64,000 nucleotides of DNA from Bacteroidota bacterium (lineage in GTDB: Bacteria > Bacteroidota > Bacteroidia > Flavobacteriales_F > PHOS-HE28): NCBI GenBank assembly GCA_014584605.1, contig JACTMO010000028.1, positions 1-64,000 on the forward strand, given 5' to 3'. The stretch's first letter is position 1. Each line of letters starts with the position of its first letter. Shown one piece after another: positions 10,691 through 18,222 of the stretch. The position numbers and the translations under genes were made by a program. The notes below the pieces were generated by a model. That model saw only the letters and a list, made by a program, of their open reading frames with translations, did no database searches and had not been told where the DNA came from.

Positions 10691-11460
10691 TCGAACCGCA
10701 GGTGCTTGACGGACCTTCCCTCGTTGATGATATCGCGCAGGCTCAGCACCCCGATCTTCACATGGGTCTCGGCGAAACCCGCGGTGACCCTGGCATCGCT
10801 GTTTCCGGTCTTCACGCCCTCGGGCACCATGGGCTGGTCGCTCACCAGCAGGAGGGCCCCGGTGGGGATGCCGTTGGCGAAGCCGGTGATGAAGATGGTG
10901 GCCGTCTCCATGTCGATGGCCATGCAACGGTCGGCGCGCAGGCGTTCCTTGAAAGCCTCGTCGTGCTCCCACACGCGGCGGTTGGTGGTGTACACCGTGC
11001 CGCTCCAGTAGTCCAGGTCCAGGTCGCGGATCACGCCGCTCACCGCACGGTGGATCATGAAGCTCGGCAGCGCGGGCACCTCGGGCCGCATGTAGTCGTT
11101 GCTGGTCCCCTCCCCCCGAATGGCGGCGATCGGCAGGATCAGGTCGCCCAGGGCGTTCTTGCGCTTCAGCCCACCGCACTTGCCCAGGAAGAGCACGGCC
11201 TTGGGGCTGATCGCCGTCAGCAGGTCCATCACCGTGGCGGCCGTGGGGCTGCCCATGCCGAAGTTGATCATCACCATGTCCTCGGCCACGGCCATCTGCA
11301 TGGGACGGCCCTGCCCGTGCATCACCGCGCCGGTCTGCCGGCAGAAGATCTCCAGGTAATTGCTGAAGTTGGTCAGCAGCACATGCGGCTTGAAGCTGCC
11401 CAGCTCCACCCCGGTATACCGGGGCAGCCAGTTCTCGACGATCTCCTGTTTGGTGCGCAC
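10687..11460 (-). CDS. amn: AMP nucleosidase
   Basis: This enzyme hydrolyses AMP to adenine and ribose 5-phosphate. With the GTG at 11460 it is 257 residues, the usual size of the short Bacteroidota form, and begins with RTKQEIVENWLPRYTG. The phosphorylase/nucleosidase fold is visible in NFGMGSPTAATV, LGKCGGLKRK and the base/ribose-binding MAIDMETATIF. An ATG upstream at 11514 is in frame but would overlap the divergent gene by 35 bp and add residues without homology, so I prefer GTG. Its start is only 19 bp from that of the divergent nuclease-fold gene. Confidence 0.9.
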   Translation of the reverse strand: MRTKQEIVENWLPRYTGVELGSFKPHVLLTNFSNYLEIFCRQTGAVMHGQGRPMQMAVAEDMVMINFGMGSPTAATVMDLLTAISPKAVLFLGKCGGLKRKNALGDLILPIAAIRGEGTSNDYMRPEVPALPSFMIHRAVSGVIRDLDLDYWSGTVYTTNRRVWEHDEAFKERLRADRCMAIDMETATIFITGFANGIPTGALLLVSDQPMVPEGVKTGNSDARVTAGFAETHVKIGVLSLRDIINEGRSVKHLRFE

Positions 11461-11479
11461 TTTTGCGGGGTAGGTGACA

Positions 11480-11947
11480 ATGATCGGGCTTGCCCTGCCG
11501 GACCACGGCGTCAAAACTAAACAAGGCCCGCAAGGACCTCAGGTCTTCGACCCCATCCGGCGGTCGTGGGTGGCCCTGACCCCGGAGGAATGGGTGCGCC
11601 AGCACTTCCTGAACCACCTGATGCACGACCTGCACTGTCCGGCCGGGCTCATCACCGTGGAGCGCGGGCTGCTGCTCAACGGCATGCCGCGGCGGGCCGA
11701 CATCGTGGTGCATGCCCCTGACGGCGCGCCGTTGGCCGTGGTGGAGTGCAAGGCGCCGACGGTGACCATCCGGCAGGCCACCTTCGACCAGGCGGCGCGC
11801 TACAACTCGGTGTTCAAGGTGCCCGTGCTGATCGTGACCAACGGCCGGGTCCACTTCGCCTGCCACATCGACCGAGGCGCGGGGACCGTCCGTTTCCTGG
11901 CCACCCTGCCCGACCATGCGGCCATGCTGGCGTTGCGTCAGGTGTAG
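11480..11947 (+). CDS. HsdR_N-type (PD-(D/E)XK fold) small protein
   Basis: A 155-residue protein matching the N-terminal nuclease-like domain of type I restriction HsdR subunits, without helicase domains. D74 (RRADIVV) and E89-x-K91 (VECKAP) form a plausible D-ExK active site; a conserved Gln-containing helix (QATFDQAARYN) follows. There is no HsdM or HsdS nearby, so it is not part of a restriction system here. Small proteins of this type next to holA recur in Bacteroidota by my recollection, suggesting a DNA-metabolism role. The ATG at 11480 is chosen; the stop codon TAG forms part of the next gene's promoter octamer. Confidence 0.82.
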   Translation: MIGLALPDHGVKTKQGPQGPQVFDPIRRSWVALTPEEWVRQHFLNHLMHDLHCPAGLITVERGLLLNGMPRRADIVVHAPDGAPLAVVECKAPTVTIRQATFDQAARYNSVFKVPVLIVTNGRVHFACHIDRGAGTVRFLATLPDHAAMLALRQV

Positions 11948-11952
11948 CTTTG
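11945..11952 (+). promoter_or_regulatory. -7 element TAGCTTTG, 3 nt before the S8 protease ATG
   Basis: A perfect match to TAnnTTTG. Its first three bases are the TAG stop of the preceding gene. The following ATG at 11956 is only 3 nt away, so transcription would begin at or next to the start codon. Confidence 0.6.
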
Positions 11953-11955
11953 TGC

Positions 11956-14538
11956 ATGCGCCTGCTGTCCGCACTCCTGCTCCCCGTCCTGCTGATCACC
12001 ACCGCCACGGCCCAACAGGCACAGCCCTTCGGCCTGCAGCTCGAACACTTCCTGCGCCGCCCCCACCGGTCCGGTGCCGAGGTGGACCTGCTGCTGCGGG
12101 GTGCGCGGGCACCGCTCGAGGCCGCGGTGCGGGAAGTGGGCGGACGCGTGAAGGCCGGTACAGGAGCGGTGTTGAGCGTCGCCGTGCCGGTGCAGCGGGT
12201 GCGCGAGCTGGCCCGGCACCCGGCCGTTCAAGGCATCGAGTTCAGCCTGGAACGCGGCCGGGTGCTGAACGACAGCATGCGGGTGAAGAACCGCGTGAAC
12301 GAGGTCCACGCCGGCCTGCCCCCGCTGCTGCAGGGATACACAGGTGCGGGCACCATCATCGGCATCATCGACAGCGGGCTCGACCTGCTGCATCCCGACT
12401 TCCTGGACAGCCTGGGCCGCACCCGTGTGCTGCACTACTGGGACCAGACGCTGAACGATTCGCTCGCGCTGGCACCGCAACCCTACGGGTACGGCCAGGC
12501 CTACGACAGCGCGGCCATCAACGCGGGCCAGTGCCCGGCCGAGGACCAGTTCTTCTACTACGGCCACGGCACCACCGTGGCGGGGACCGCAGCGGGCAAC
12601 GGGCGCGCCAACGGCCGGAACATGGGGGTGGCCCCCGGGGCCGACCTGATCATCGTGAGCAGCGACTTCGAGCGTCCCAACTGGCGCGCCGCCGTGGCCG
12701 ATGCCGTGCAGTACATCATCGACCATGCCGCCGCGCTGGGCCGCCCGGTGGTGATCAACGCCAGCCTGGGCACCTACTTCGGCAGCCACGATGGGCTGGA
12801 TGCGGCGGCCTTGCTGGTGGACAGCCTGCTGGACGCTGCACCGGGGCGGGTCATGGTCTGCGCGGCGGGCAACAGCCGCACCGTGCCGGACTACCACCTC
12901 TCCTACCCGGTGACGGCGGACACGGCCCACACCCTGTTCATGACCAACTACAACAGCGGCTTCGGGGTGCCTGCCGCCTACTTCGAGCTGTGGGCCGACA
13001 CCGCGGACCTCCGCGAGGTGACCTTCTCCCTGGGCGCCGATCAGTGGCACACCGGGTACAGCCTGCGGCGCGGGATCGGGCCCTGGCACCAGGTGCAGGA
13101 CATGTTGGGCCAGATCGTGGCCGACACCTTGTACTCCGACCTGGGCTTCCGGCTGGGCACCGTGGAGTACTTCGCCGAGCTGCGCGGAGGCCAGTACCGG
13201 ATGGACGTGCTGGTGCTCGAGCCCGATTCGGCCGAATACCGCTGGCGCTTCAGCACGACCGGTCAGGGCCGTTTCCACGTGTGGAGCGCCAACGAGCTGG
13301 GCAGCTCGCGGATCACGGACGACCTGACGCCGATCAACGGACAGAACGATCCGCGCTACCGCTATCCCGACACGGAGATGCGCACGGTGGACTCCTGGGC
13401 GTGCAGCGACCGGGTGATCACCGTGGCCAACTACCAGAACGAACTGTCCTACACGGACTACACGAACACCGTGCAGACCTTCCCCGGCACCGAGGGCGAG
13501 ATCAGCCCCAGCAGCAGCAATGGACCCACGCGCGACGGCCGTATGAAGCCCGACCTGGCCTCCACCGGCGACATCACCCTGAGCGCGGCCCCGCTCTCCT
13601 GGATCCAGTTCCTGATCGCCAACCAGCCCTTCAAGGTGGACGTGGGCGGCTACCACATCCGTGGCGGCGGCACCTCCATCGCCTCGCCTGTGGTGGCCGG
13701 CACGGTGGCCCTGCTCTTGGAGCGCTGCCCCAACGCCACCTGGGCCGATGTCAAGGACGCGCTGATCGCCTCGGCGCGCAGCGACGCCTTCACCGGCCCC
13801 ACACCCAACACCATGTACGGCCACGGCAAGCTCGATGCCTTCGCCGCGTTGCTGGCCGCCGGCCCGGACATGACCTTCGCCGTGGACACCAGCATCTGCG
13901 CGGGCGATAGCGTGCCGGTGAGCGCTCCGGCCGACCTGGTGGACTACACTTGGAGCAACGGTGTCCAGGATACGTCCTTCTTCCAGGGCACCGCCGGAAG
14001 CATCAGCGTGGAAGGGTACAACAGCGCGGGCTGCTTCGGCCGTTCGGACACCCTGCTGTTCACGATGCTCCCCCCGGTGCCCGCCCCCACCATCACCCAG
14101 CAGGGCAACACGCTGGAAAGCTCTCCCGCTGCGGCCTATCAGTGGTGGTTGGACGGTCAGCCCATCAGTGGGGCCGACCAGCAGCAGTACGAAGTGACCG
14201 CCACGGGCACCTATGCCGTGAGCATCGTCGATGCCGAAGGCTGCACGGCCATGAGCGACCCGCTCTTTGTCACGTGGACCGTGATCGGTTCAACGGATGC
14301 TCCCGTCACGGCGAGCCTGCGCCCCGTTCCGGCCAGCGAGGTCCTGTGGCTGACCCTGCCCTGGTCGGAGGTTCCGCTCGATGTGGAGGTGTTGGACGCC
14401 GCAGGGCACCGTGTCGCCGCCGTGCGGAGCGCGGAAGAGCAGGTCCGGTTCGATGTGCGGGGCTGGGCCGCAGGGCTCTATGCCGTACGGGTCGGCAGCG
14501 GCCCAGGGGCGCAGGTGCTGCGATTCAGCGTACGCTGA
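11956..14538 (+). CDS. Secreted S8 (subtilisin-like) serine protease with T9SS-type C-terminal domain
   Basis: An 860-residue secreted protease. It has a signal peptide (about 1-19, ending TATAQ) and a prodomain-like segment (about 25-110). The subtilase domain (about 125-640) has the full triad: D139 (IGIIDSGLD), H204 (YYGHGTTVAG) and S574 (GGTSIASPV); the oxyanion region is AAGNS. The part between His and Ser is long and includes a beta-rich insertion. An Ig-like linker leads to the last about 75 residues, with a type A T9SS sorting-domain pattern (RPVPASEVLWL, then AAGLYAVRV). It is expected on the cell surface or released. The gene stands alone and converges with the next one, 15 bp apart. 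Confidence 0.95.
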   Translation: MRLLSALLLPVLLITTATAQQAQPFGLQLEHFLRRPHRSGAEVDLLLRGARAPLEAAVREVGGRVKAGTGAVLSVAVPVQRVRELARHPAVQGIEFSLERGRVLNDSMRVKNRVNEVHAGLPPLLQGYTGAGTIIGIIDSGLDLLHPDFLDSLGRTRVLHYWDQTLNDSLALAPQPYGYGQAYDSAAINAGQCPAEDQFFYYGHGTTVAGTAAGNGRANGRNMGVAPGADLIIVSSDFERPNWRAAVADAVQYIIDHAAALGRPVVINASLGTYFGSHDGLDAAALLVDSLLDAAPGRVMVCAAGNSRTVPDYHLSYPVTADTAHTLFMTNYNSGFGVPAAYFELWADTADLREVTFSLGADQWHTGYSLRRGIGPWHQVQDMLGQIVADTLYSDLGFRLGTVEYFAELRGGQYRMDVLVLEPDSAEYRWRFSTTGQGRFHVWSANELGSSRITDDLTPINGQNDPRYRYPDTEMRTVDSWACSDRVITVANYQNELSYTDYTNTVQTFPGTEGEISPSSSNGPTRDGRMKPDLASTGDITLSAAPLSWIQFLIANQPFKVDVGGYHIRGGGTSIASPVVAGTVALLLERCPNATWADVKDALIASARSDAFTGPTPNTMYGHGKLDAFAALLAAGPDMTFAVDTSICAGDSVPVSAPADLVDYTWSNGVQDTSFFQGTAGSISVEGYNSAGCFGRSDTLLFTMLPPVPAPTITQQGNTLESSPAAAYQWWLDGQPISGADQQQYEVTATGTYAVSIVDAEGCTAMSDPLFVTWTVIGSTDAPVTASLRPVPASEVLWLTLPWSEVPLDVEVLDAAGHRVAAVRSAEEQVRFDVRGWAAGLYAVRVGSGPGAQVLRFSVR

Positions 14539-14553
14539 TCCCTTCGGGCCGCT

Positions 14554-15534
14554 TCAGGGCGCATCGAAGGCGATGTGCATGAGGGCGTCCCCATGGTTCA
14601 CCACGGGACTGGTGTTCACGCACAGGATGTGGCCTTCCATGGGGCTCTTCACATGCCGCACCTGTTCCCCGTAGGGGTCGGTGATGAAACCCAGCACCAT
14701 GCCGCGCACCACGTGCGCACCGTTCTCGGCCGTGGGGTGGAAGATGCCCGCCATCGGTGCCCGCACCCACTTGCTCTGCGACAGATGCACGGCCCCGCGC
14801 GCCAGGTCGCTGGGTCCCTTCCACAGGCCCAGGTGTTCCATCACCCGGGTGATGCCGCGCAACGCCACGCGTACCGCATCCTCGTCCAGGCTGCGCGCTC
14901 GGCCACCCTCGAACAGCAGGTAGGGCCGTCCCCGTTCCACCAGGTGCTCGCGGATGCTCTTGGGCCTGATGGCGGCACGCAGGAGCAAGGGCGGGTCGAA
15001 CACGCGGGCCAGGTCCAGCGACCGCTCATCGCCCCCGGTGTAGCGCAGGTGGGGATGGTTGTACCGTTGATCGGCGCCGCTGTGCAGGTCGATGGTGACG
15101 TCCACGGCGGGCAGCACTTCGGTCACCAGGGCATGGGCCAGGCGGCTGGCCAGCGAGCCATGGGCGGAGCCGGGGAAGAACCGGTTGAGGTCGCGGCCAT
15201 CGGGCAGCTCCCGTTGCAAGGCCAGGAAGCCGAACACATTGAGGATGGGGATCGCGATCAGGGTGCCGCGCTCCAGGGGCCGCACCTTCAGCTCGTCCAT
15301 CACCAGGCGCACGGTCTCGATGCCGTTGATCTCGTCGCCGTGCACCCCGGCCAGCAACAACAGGGCGGGGCCGTCCAGCGGGCCGCGCTGCACCACCACG
15401 GGGATCTCCACCGAGGTGCGCGTGTACAGCCGCGCCACCTGCAGGTCCAGCGTGCGGCGCTCGCCCGGCCGCACCGACTCCCCCAGGACGCGCACCAGCG
15501 TGCAGCGCTCGGCCGACATCCTGCGGTCGCCCAT
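14554..15534 (-). CDS. Succinylglutamate desuccinylase/aspartoacylase-family zinc hydrolase
   Basis: A 326-residue M14-like zinc hydrolase. The zinc ligands are visible: H65 and E68 in GVHGDEING and H151 in DLHSG; the R..N substrate-binding segment is GRDLNRFFPG. The C-terminal part (about 240-320) is the beta domain common in the aspartoacylase-like group. The substrate is uncertain: N-acyl amino acids and protein-bound glutamate tails are known for relatives. A RimK-type ligase, which often accompanies this family, is not adjacent. The start at 15534 is supported by a promoter octamer 4 nt upstream. Confidence 0.88.
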   Translation of the reverse strand: MGDRRMSAERCTLVRVLGESVRPGERRTLDLQVARLYTRTSVEIPVVVQRGPLDGPALLLLAGVHGDEINGIETVRLVMDELKVRPLERGTLIAIPILNVFGFLALQRELPDGRDLNRFFPGSAHGSLASRLAHALVTEVLPAVDVTIDLHSGADQRYNHPHLRYTGGDERSLDLARVFDPPLLLRAAIRPKSIREHLVERGRPYLLFEGGRARSLDEDAVRVALRGITRVMEHLGLWKGPSDLARGAVHLSQSKWVRAPMAGIFHPTAENGAHVVRGMVLGFITDPYGEQVRHVKSPMEGHILCVNTSPVVNHGDALMHIAFDAP

Positions 15535-15538
15535 CGCA

Positions 15539-15546
15539 CAAGTTTA
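15539..15546 (-). promoter_or_regulatory. Candidate -7 element TAAACTTG, 4 nt before the aspartoacylase-family gene
   Basis: The minus strand reads TAAACTTG, one base off TAnnTTTG, 4 nt before the ATG at 15534. Confidence 0.4.
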
Positions 15547-15601
15547 TCGCGCCCACGCCGAACACGCCCGCCGGGCCCGACCCGGAAAGACCGCCACCAC
15601 C

Positions 15602-15609
15602 CATCTTTG
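15602..15609 (+). promoter_or_regulatory. Candidate -7 element CATCTTTG, 4 nt before the DUF2157 gene
   Basis: CATCTTTG differs from TAnnTTTG at the first base and ends 4 nt before the ATG at 15614. It lies 56 bp from the oppositely oriented octamer at 15539. Confidence 0.45.
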
Positions 15610-15613
15610 TGGC

Positions 15614-16900
15614 ATGGCACGCGACGCGGTACTGGCCGAACTGCCCGAACTGGTGGCCCGCGGATTGATCACCGCCGATCAAGCTGAACGGATCCGCGCA
15701 CATTACGGCCCGCACGATGCACCGTCCATGACACCGGACGACGGGCAGCATCGCCGCCTGTCCACCGTGCTGGGCACCGTGGGCGCCGCGCTCATCGGGC
15801 TGGGGCTGGTGCTCGTGGTGGCCCACAACTGGAGCGGTCTCTCCCGGCCGGTGCGCACCCTGCTGGCCTTCCTGCCGGTCGTGGTCGGGCAGGGCCTGGT
15901 GGCCTTCGGCCTCTGGCGCCGCCCCGGCCGCACCGCGTGGACCGAAGGGGGATCGGTGTTCCTGGCCGCGGCGGTGGGTGCCTGCCTGGCCATCGTCGCC
16001 CAGCTGTACCACCTTGGAGGCGATCTGAGCGACCTGCTCCTGACCTGGGCGGTGCTCATCCTTGGCCTTTGCTACGTGCCGGGCTCGGCGGTGGTGGGCC
16101 TGGGGTACCTGGCCCTCATCACCTGGCAGGCGGTGCTGGTGCGCACCGGGCACGACACGATGCCCTGGGCCTGGATCCTGCTGCTGGCAGCCTTCCTGCC
16201 GGTGGCCGTGCAGCGGATCGGCGATGTGGAAAGACGCGTGGCCGCCGGATGGACCGGGAGCTTCCTGGCCCTGGCCATCGCGGTGGGCGCGCACCTGTTC
16301 CTCTCCGACTGGCACATGCTGGTGCTGGTGGGCACGGCCGCGCTGGCCTCCACCTTCGCCCTGGCACCCTGGTGGACGCCGACCCCGGCGCCGGGCAGCA
16401 GGGCCATCCGGGGCGTGGGCGAGGTGATGCTCATCGGGCTGCTGCTGATGCTGGGTTCGTGGCCCACGGTGGTAGGGATGACCGAGGGCCATGGCATGAC
16501 GGCGGCCACCGGTGCTGCCGTGGCCTTGCTGGTGCTGGTGGCCGCCGGCGCTTATGCGGTGGCCTGGCGGCGGCGGCGGCCCTTCACCCAGGGCCCCATG
16601 CCCGAGGGCTTCGCGTTCATCGCCGCACTCACCGCGATCGCGCTGGCCGCACCCTGGCTCACGGCACTGCTGGCCAACGGGCTCATGCTCGCGCTGGGCG
16701 TGTGGCATGTGCGCGAGGGCACACACGCGAGCTCCCTGCGCCGCACCAACCTGGGCCTGTTGCTGATCGCCGTTCCGGTGCTCTGGCGCTTCTTCGAGGT
16801 GGACCTGAGCTTCGTGTGGCGCGGCCTGGCCTTCATCGCCATCGGCACGGCCTTCCTGCTGCTGAACCTGCGCCTGTTGCGGGCGCGCAAGCCGCACTGA
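15614..16900 (+). CDS. DUF2157 multi-pass membrane protein
   Basis: A 428-residue integral membrane protein. The N-terminal about 50 residues are a soluble helical segment (LPELVARGLITADQAERI), followed by roughly 10-12 hydrophobic helices, beginning with TVGAALIGLGLVLVVAHNW, the usual entry of DUF2157. The biochemical role of the family is unknown. It is followed after 1 bp by a GDYXXLXY-type protein, its standard neighbour, so the two probably form one membrane complex. The ATG is chosen because an open stretch before it overlaps the divergent gene. Confidence 0.88.
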   Translation: MARDAVLAELPELVARGLITADQAERIRAHYGPHDAPSMTPDDGQHRRLSTVLGTVGAALIGLGLVLVVAHNWSGLSRPVRTLLAFLPVVVGQGLVAFGLWRRPGRTAWTEGGSVFLAAAVGACLAIVAQLYHLGGDLSDLLLTWAVLILGLCYVPGSAVVGLGYLALITWQAVLVRTGHDTMPWAWILLLAAFLPVAVQRIGDVERRVAAGWTGSFLALAIAVGAHLFLSDWHMLVLVGTAALASTFALAPWWTPTPAPGSRAIRGVGEVMLIGLLLMLGSWPTVVGMTEGHGMTAATGAAVALLVLVAAGAYAVAWRRRRPFTQGPMPEGFAFIAALTAIALAAPWLTALLANGLMLALGVWHVREGTHASSLRRTNLGLLLIAVPVLWRFFEVDLSFVWRGLAFIAIGTAFLLLNLRLLRARKPH

Positions 16901-16901
16901 C

Positions 16902-17504
16902 ATGCGCCTTCCCTCGCTGCGCCCCCACACCGCCACCGGCAAAAGGCTGTTCCTGCTCGTTGCCTTCGCGCAGCTGGCCGTGCCCGCCTGGATGGTCTGG
17001 CGCTACGAGCAGGTGCGTTCGCAGGGCCATGAGCACCGGTTCCGCACCGCACCGGTGGACCCCCGCGATCCGCTGCGCGGCGAACACGTCGTGCTGGACT
17101 TCGAGGCCGCGAACGGACGCTTCGAACTTCCGCCGGACTGGACGGGCGGCGCCCTGTACGCCATGCTGGGCCTGGACAGCGCGGGTTACGCCACGATCGA
17201 ACGCCTGAGCATGGACGCACCGGAGGGCGACCACCTGAAGGTGACCGTCGTTGGCTGGAGCGTGAACGACCAGGACCGCACGGCGACCCGGGTGGAGCTG
17301 CCTTTCGACCGGTACTACGTGGAGGAAGGGAGCGGGCCGCAGGCCGAAGCCCTCTTGAGGCCCGACCGGCTGGAGGGCGCGCCATCGGAAGCGATGCCCG
17401 CCCACGCGGTGGTGCGGGTCCTCGACGGGCGTGCGGTGCTGACGGACCTGGTGATCGGCGGGCGGCCGCTGGAGGCCTGGCTGAACGATCTGCAGGTGCG
17501 CTGA
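16902..17504 (+). CDS. GDYXXLXY-type membrane-anchored protein
   Basis: A 200-residue protein with one N-terminal transmembrane helix (about 14-33) and an extracytoplasmic domain. The family signature appears as RGEHVVLDF in RDPLRGEHVVLDF (about 50-63), a variant of GDYxxLxY. It begins 1 bp after the DUF2157 gene, the conserved arrangement. Function is unknown for both; copper or envelope-stress links are not shown by this sequence. Confidence 0.75.
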   Translation: MRLPSLRPHTATGKRLFLLVAFAQLAVPAWMVWRYEQVRSQGHEHRFRTAPVDPRDPLRGEHVVLDFEAANGRFELPPDWTGGALYAMLGLDSAGYATIERLSMDAPEGDHLKVTVVGWSVNDQDRTATRVELPFDRYYVEEGSGPQAEALLRPDRLEGAPSEAMPAHAVVRVLDGRAVLTDLVIGGRPLEAWLNDLQVR

Positions 17505-17532
17505 GGTCTGCCCGCCCCGGCGCGGCAAGGTC

Positions 17533-17540
17533 TATCTTGC
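17533..17540 (+). promoter_or_regulatory. Candidate -7 element TATCTTGC, 4 nt before the LytTR regulator gene
   Basis: TATCTTGC ends 4 nt before the ATG at 17545. The same variant is found before the EI24, OmpA-type and (as TACCTTGC) Atg22-like genes. Confidence 0.45.
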
Positions 17541-17544
17541 CGCC

Positions 17545-18222
17545 ATGCCCCGCGTGCTGATCGCCGACGACGACCCGCTGAGCGCCGACCTGCTCGCCGA
17601 ACACGCACGCAAGCTGCTGCCCGAGGCGCAGGTGCAGCTGGCGGCGGACGGTACGGCCGCCATGGCCGAGATGCGCAAGGCGCCGGTGGGCCTGCTCCTC
17701 CTGGACCTCGACATGCCCGGCCTGAGCGGCCGGGAGCTGCTCGAGGCCACGGACCCGGGCTGCCCCGTGGTGATCGTCACCGGCGACCCCAGCTTCGCCC
17801 TGGACGCCTACCGGTTCAATGTGGCCGACTACCTGGTGAAGCCGGTGACCTTCGAGCGCTTCGCGCAGATGCTGCGGAAGGTGGGCCCGCTCACCGGCGG
17901 CGACGACGGCCCGCGTGACCAGGTCTTCATCCGCGCGGGGCAGGAGATCGTGCAGGTGCGCCTCAGCGAGGTGCGCTTCATCCGCAGCGACAGCAACTAC
18001 GTGCGCTTCGTGCTGGACGGGCGCGAGGTGAGCAGCCTGATGAACCTTAAGGACCTGGAGCACAAGCTGCCGCCGGGCTTCGTGCGGGTGCATCGCAGCT
18101 ACATCGTGAACCTGGTGCACGTGGAGAAGCTGGACAGCATGGACGTGAAGGTGGGCCGTGAACTGATCCCCGTGAGCGGCAGCTACCGCGCAGAGCTCAT
18201 GCGGCGTCTGGACCTGCTGTAG
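17545..18222 (+). CDS. LytTR-family response regulator
   Basis: A 225-residue regulator. Receiver domain about 3-118: acidic D8-D10, phosphoacceptor D54 (LLLDLDMPG), switch Thr in IVTGD, and the conserved Lys of YLVKPV. LytTR DNA-binding domain about 125-223: the family hallmarks FIRSDSNYVRF and FVRVHRSYIVNL. No LytS-type kinase is adjacent; the neighbouring kinase is a convergent hybrid kinase of another class. The TPR/LytS-type kinase at 29975 is the nearest plausible partner. Its 3' end overlaps the hybrid kinase gene by 26 bp, tail to tail. Confidence 0.94.
   Translation: MPRVLIADDDPLSADLLAEHARKLLPEAQVQLAADGTAAMAEMRKAPVGLLLLDLDMPGLSGRELLEATDPGCPVVIVTGDPSFALDAYRFNVADYLVKPVTFERFAQMLRKVGPLTGGDDGPRDQVFIRAGQEIVQVRLSEVRFIRSDSNYVRFVLDGREVSSLMNLKDLEHKLPPGFVRVHRSYIVNLVHVEKLDSMDVKVGRELIPVSGSYRAELMRRLDLL

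Noticed and set aside
11480-11947. Remnant of a type I restriction system
   Set aside because: No methylase, specificity subunit or helicase part is adjacent, and the reading frame is intact and compact; more likely a stand-alone protein.
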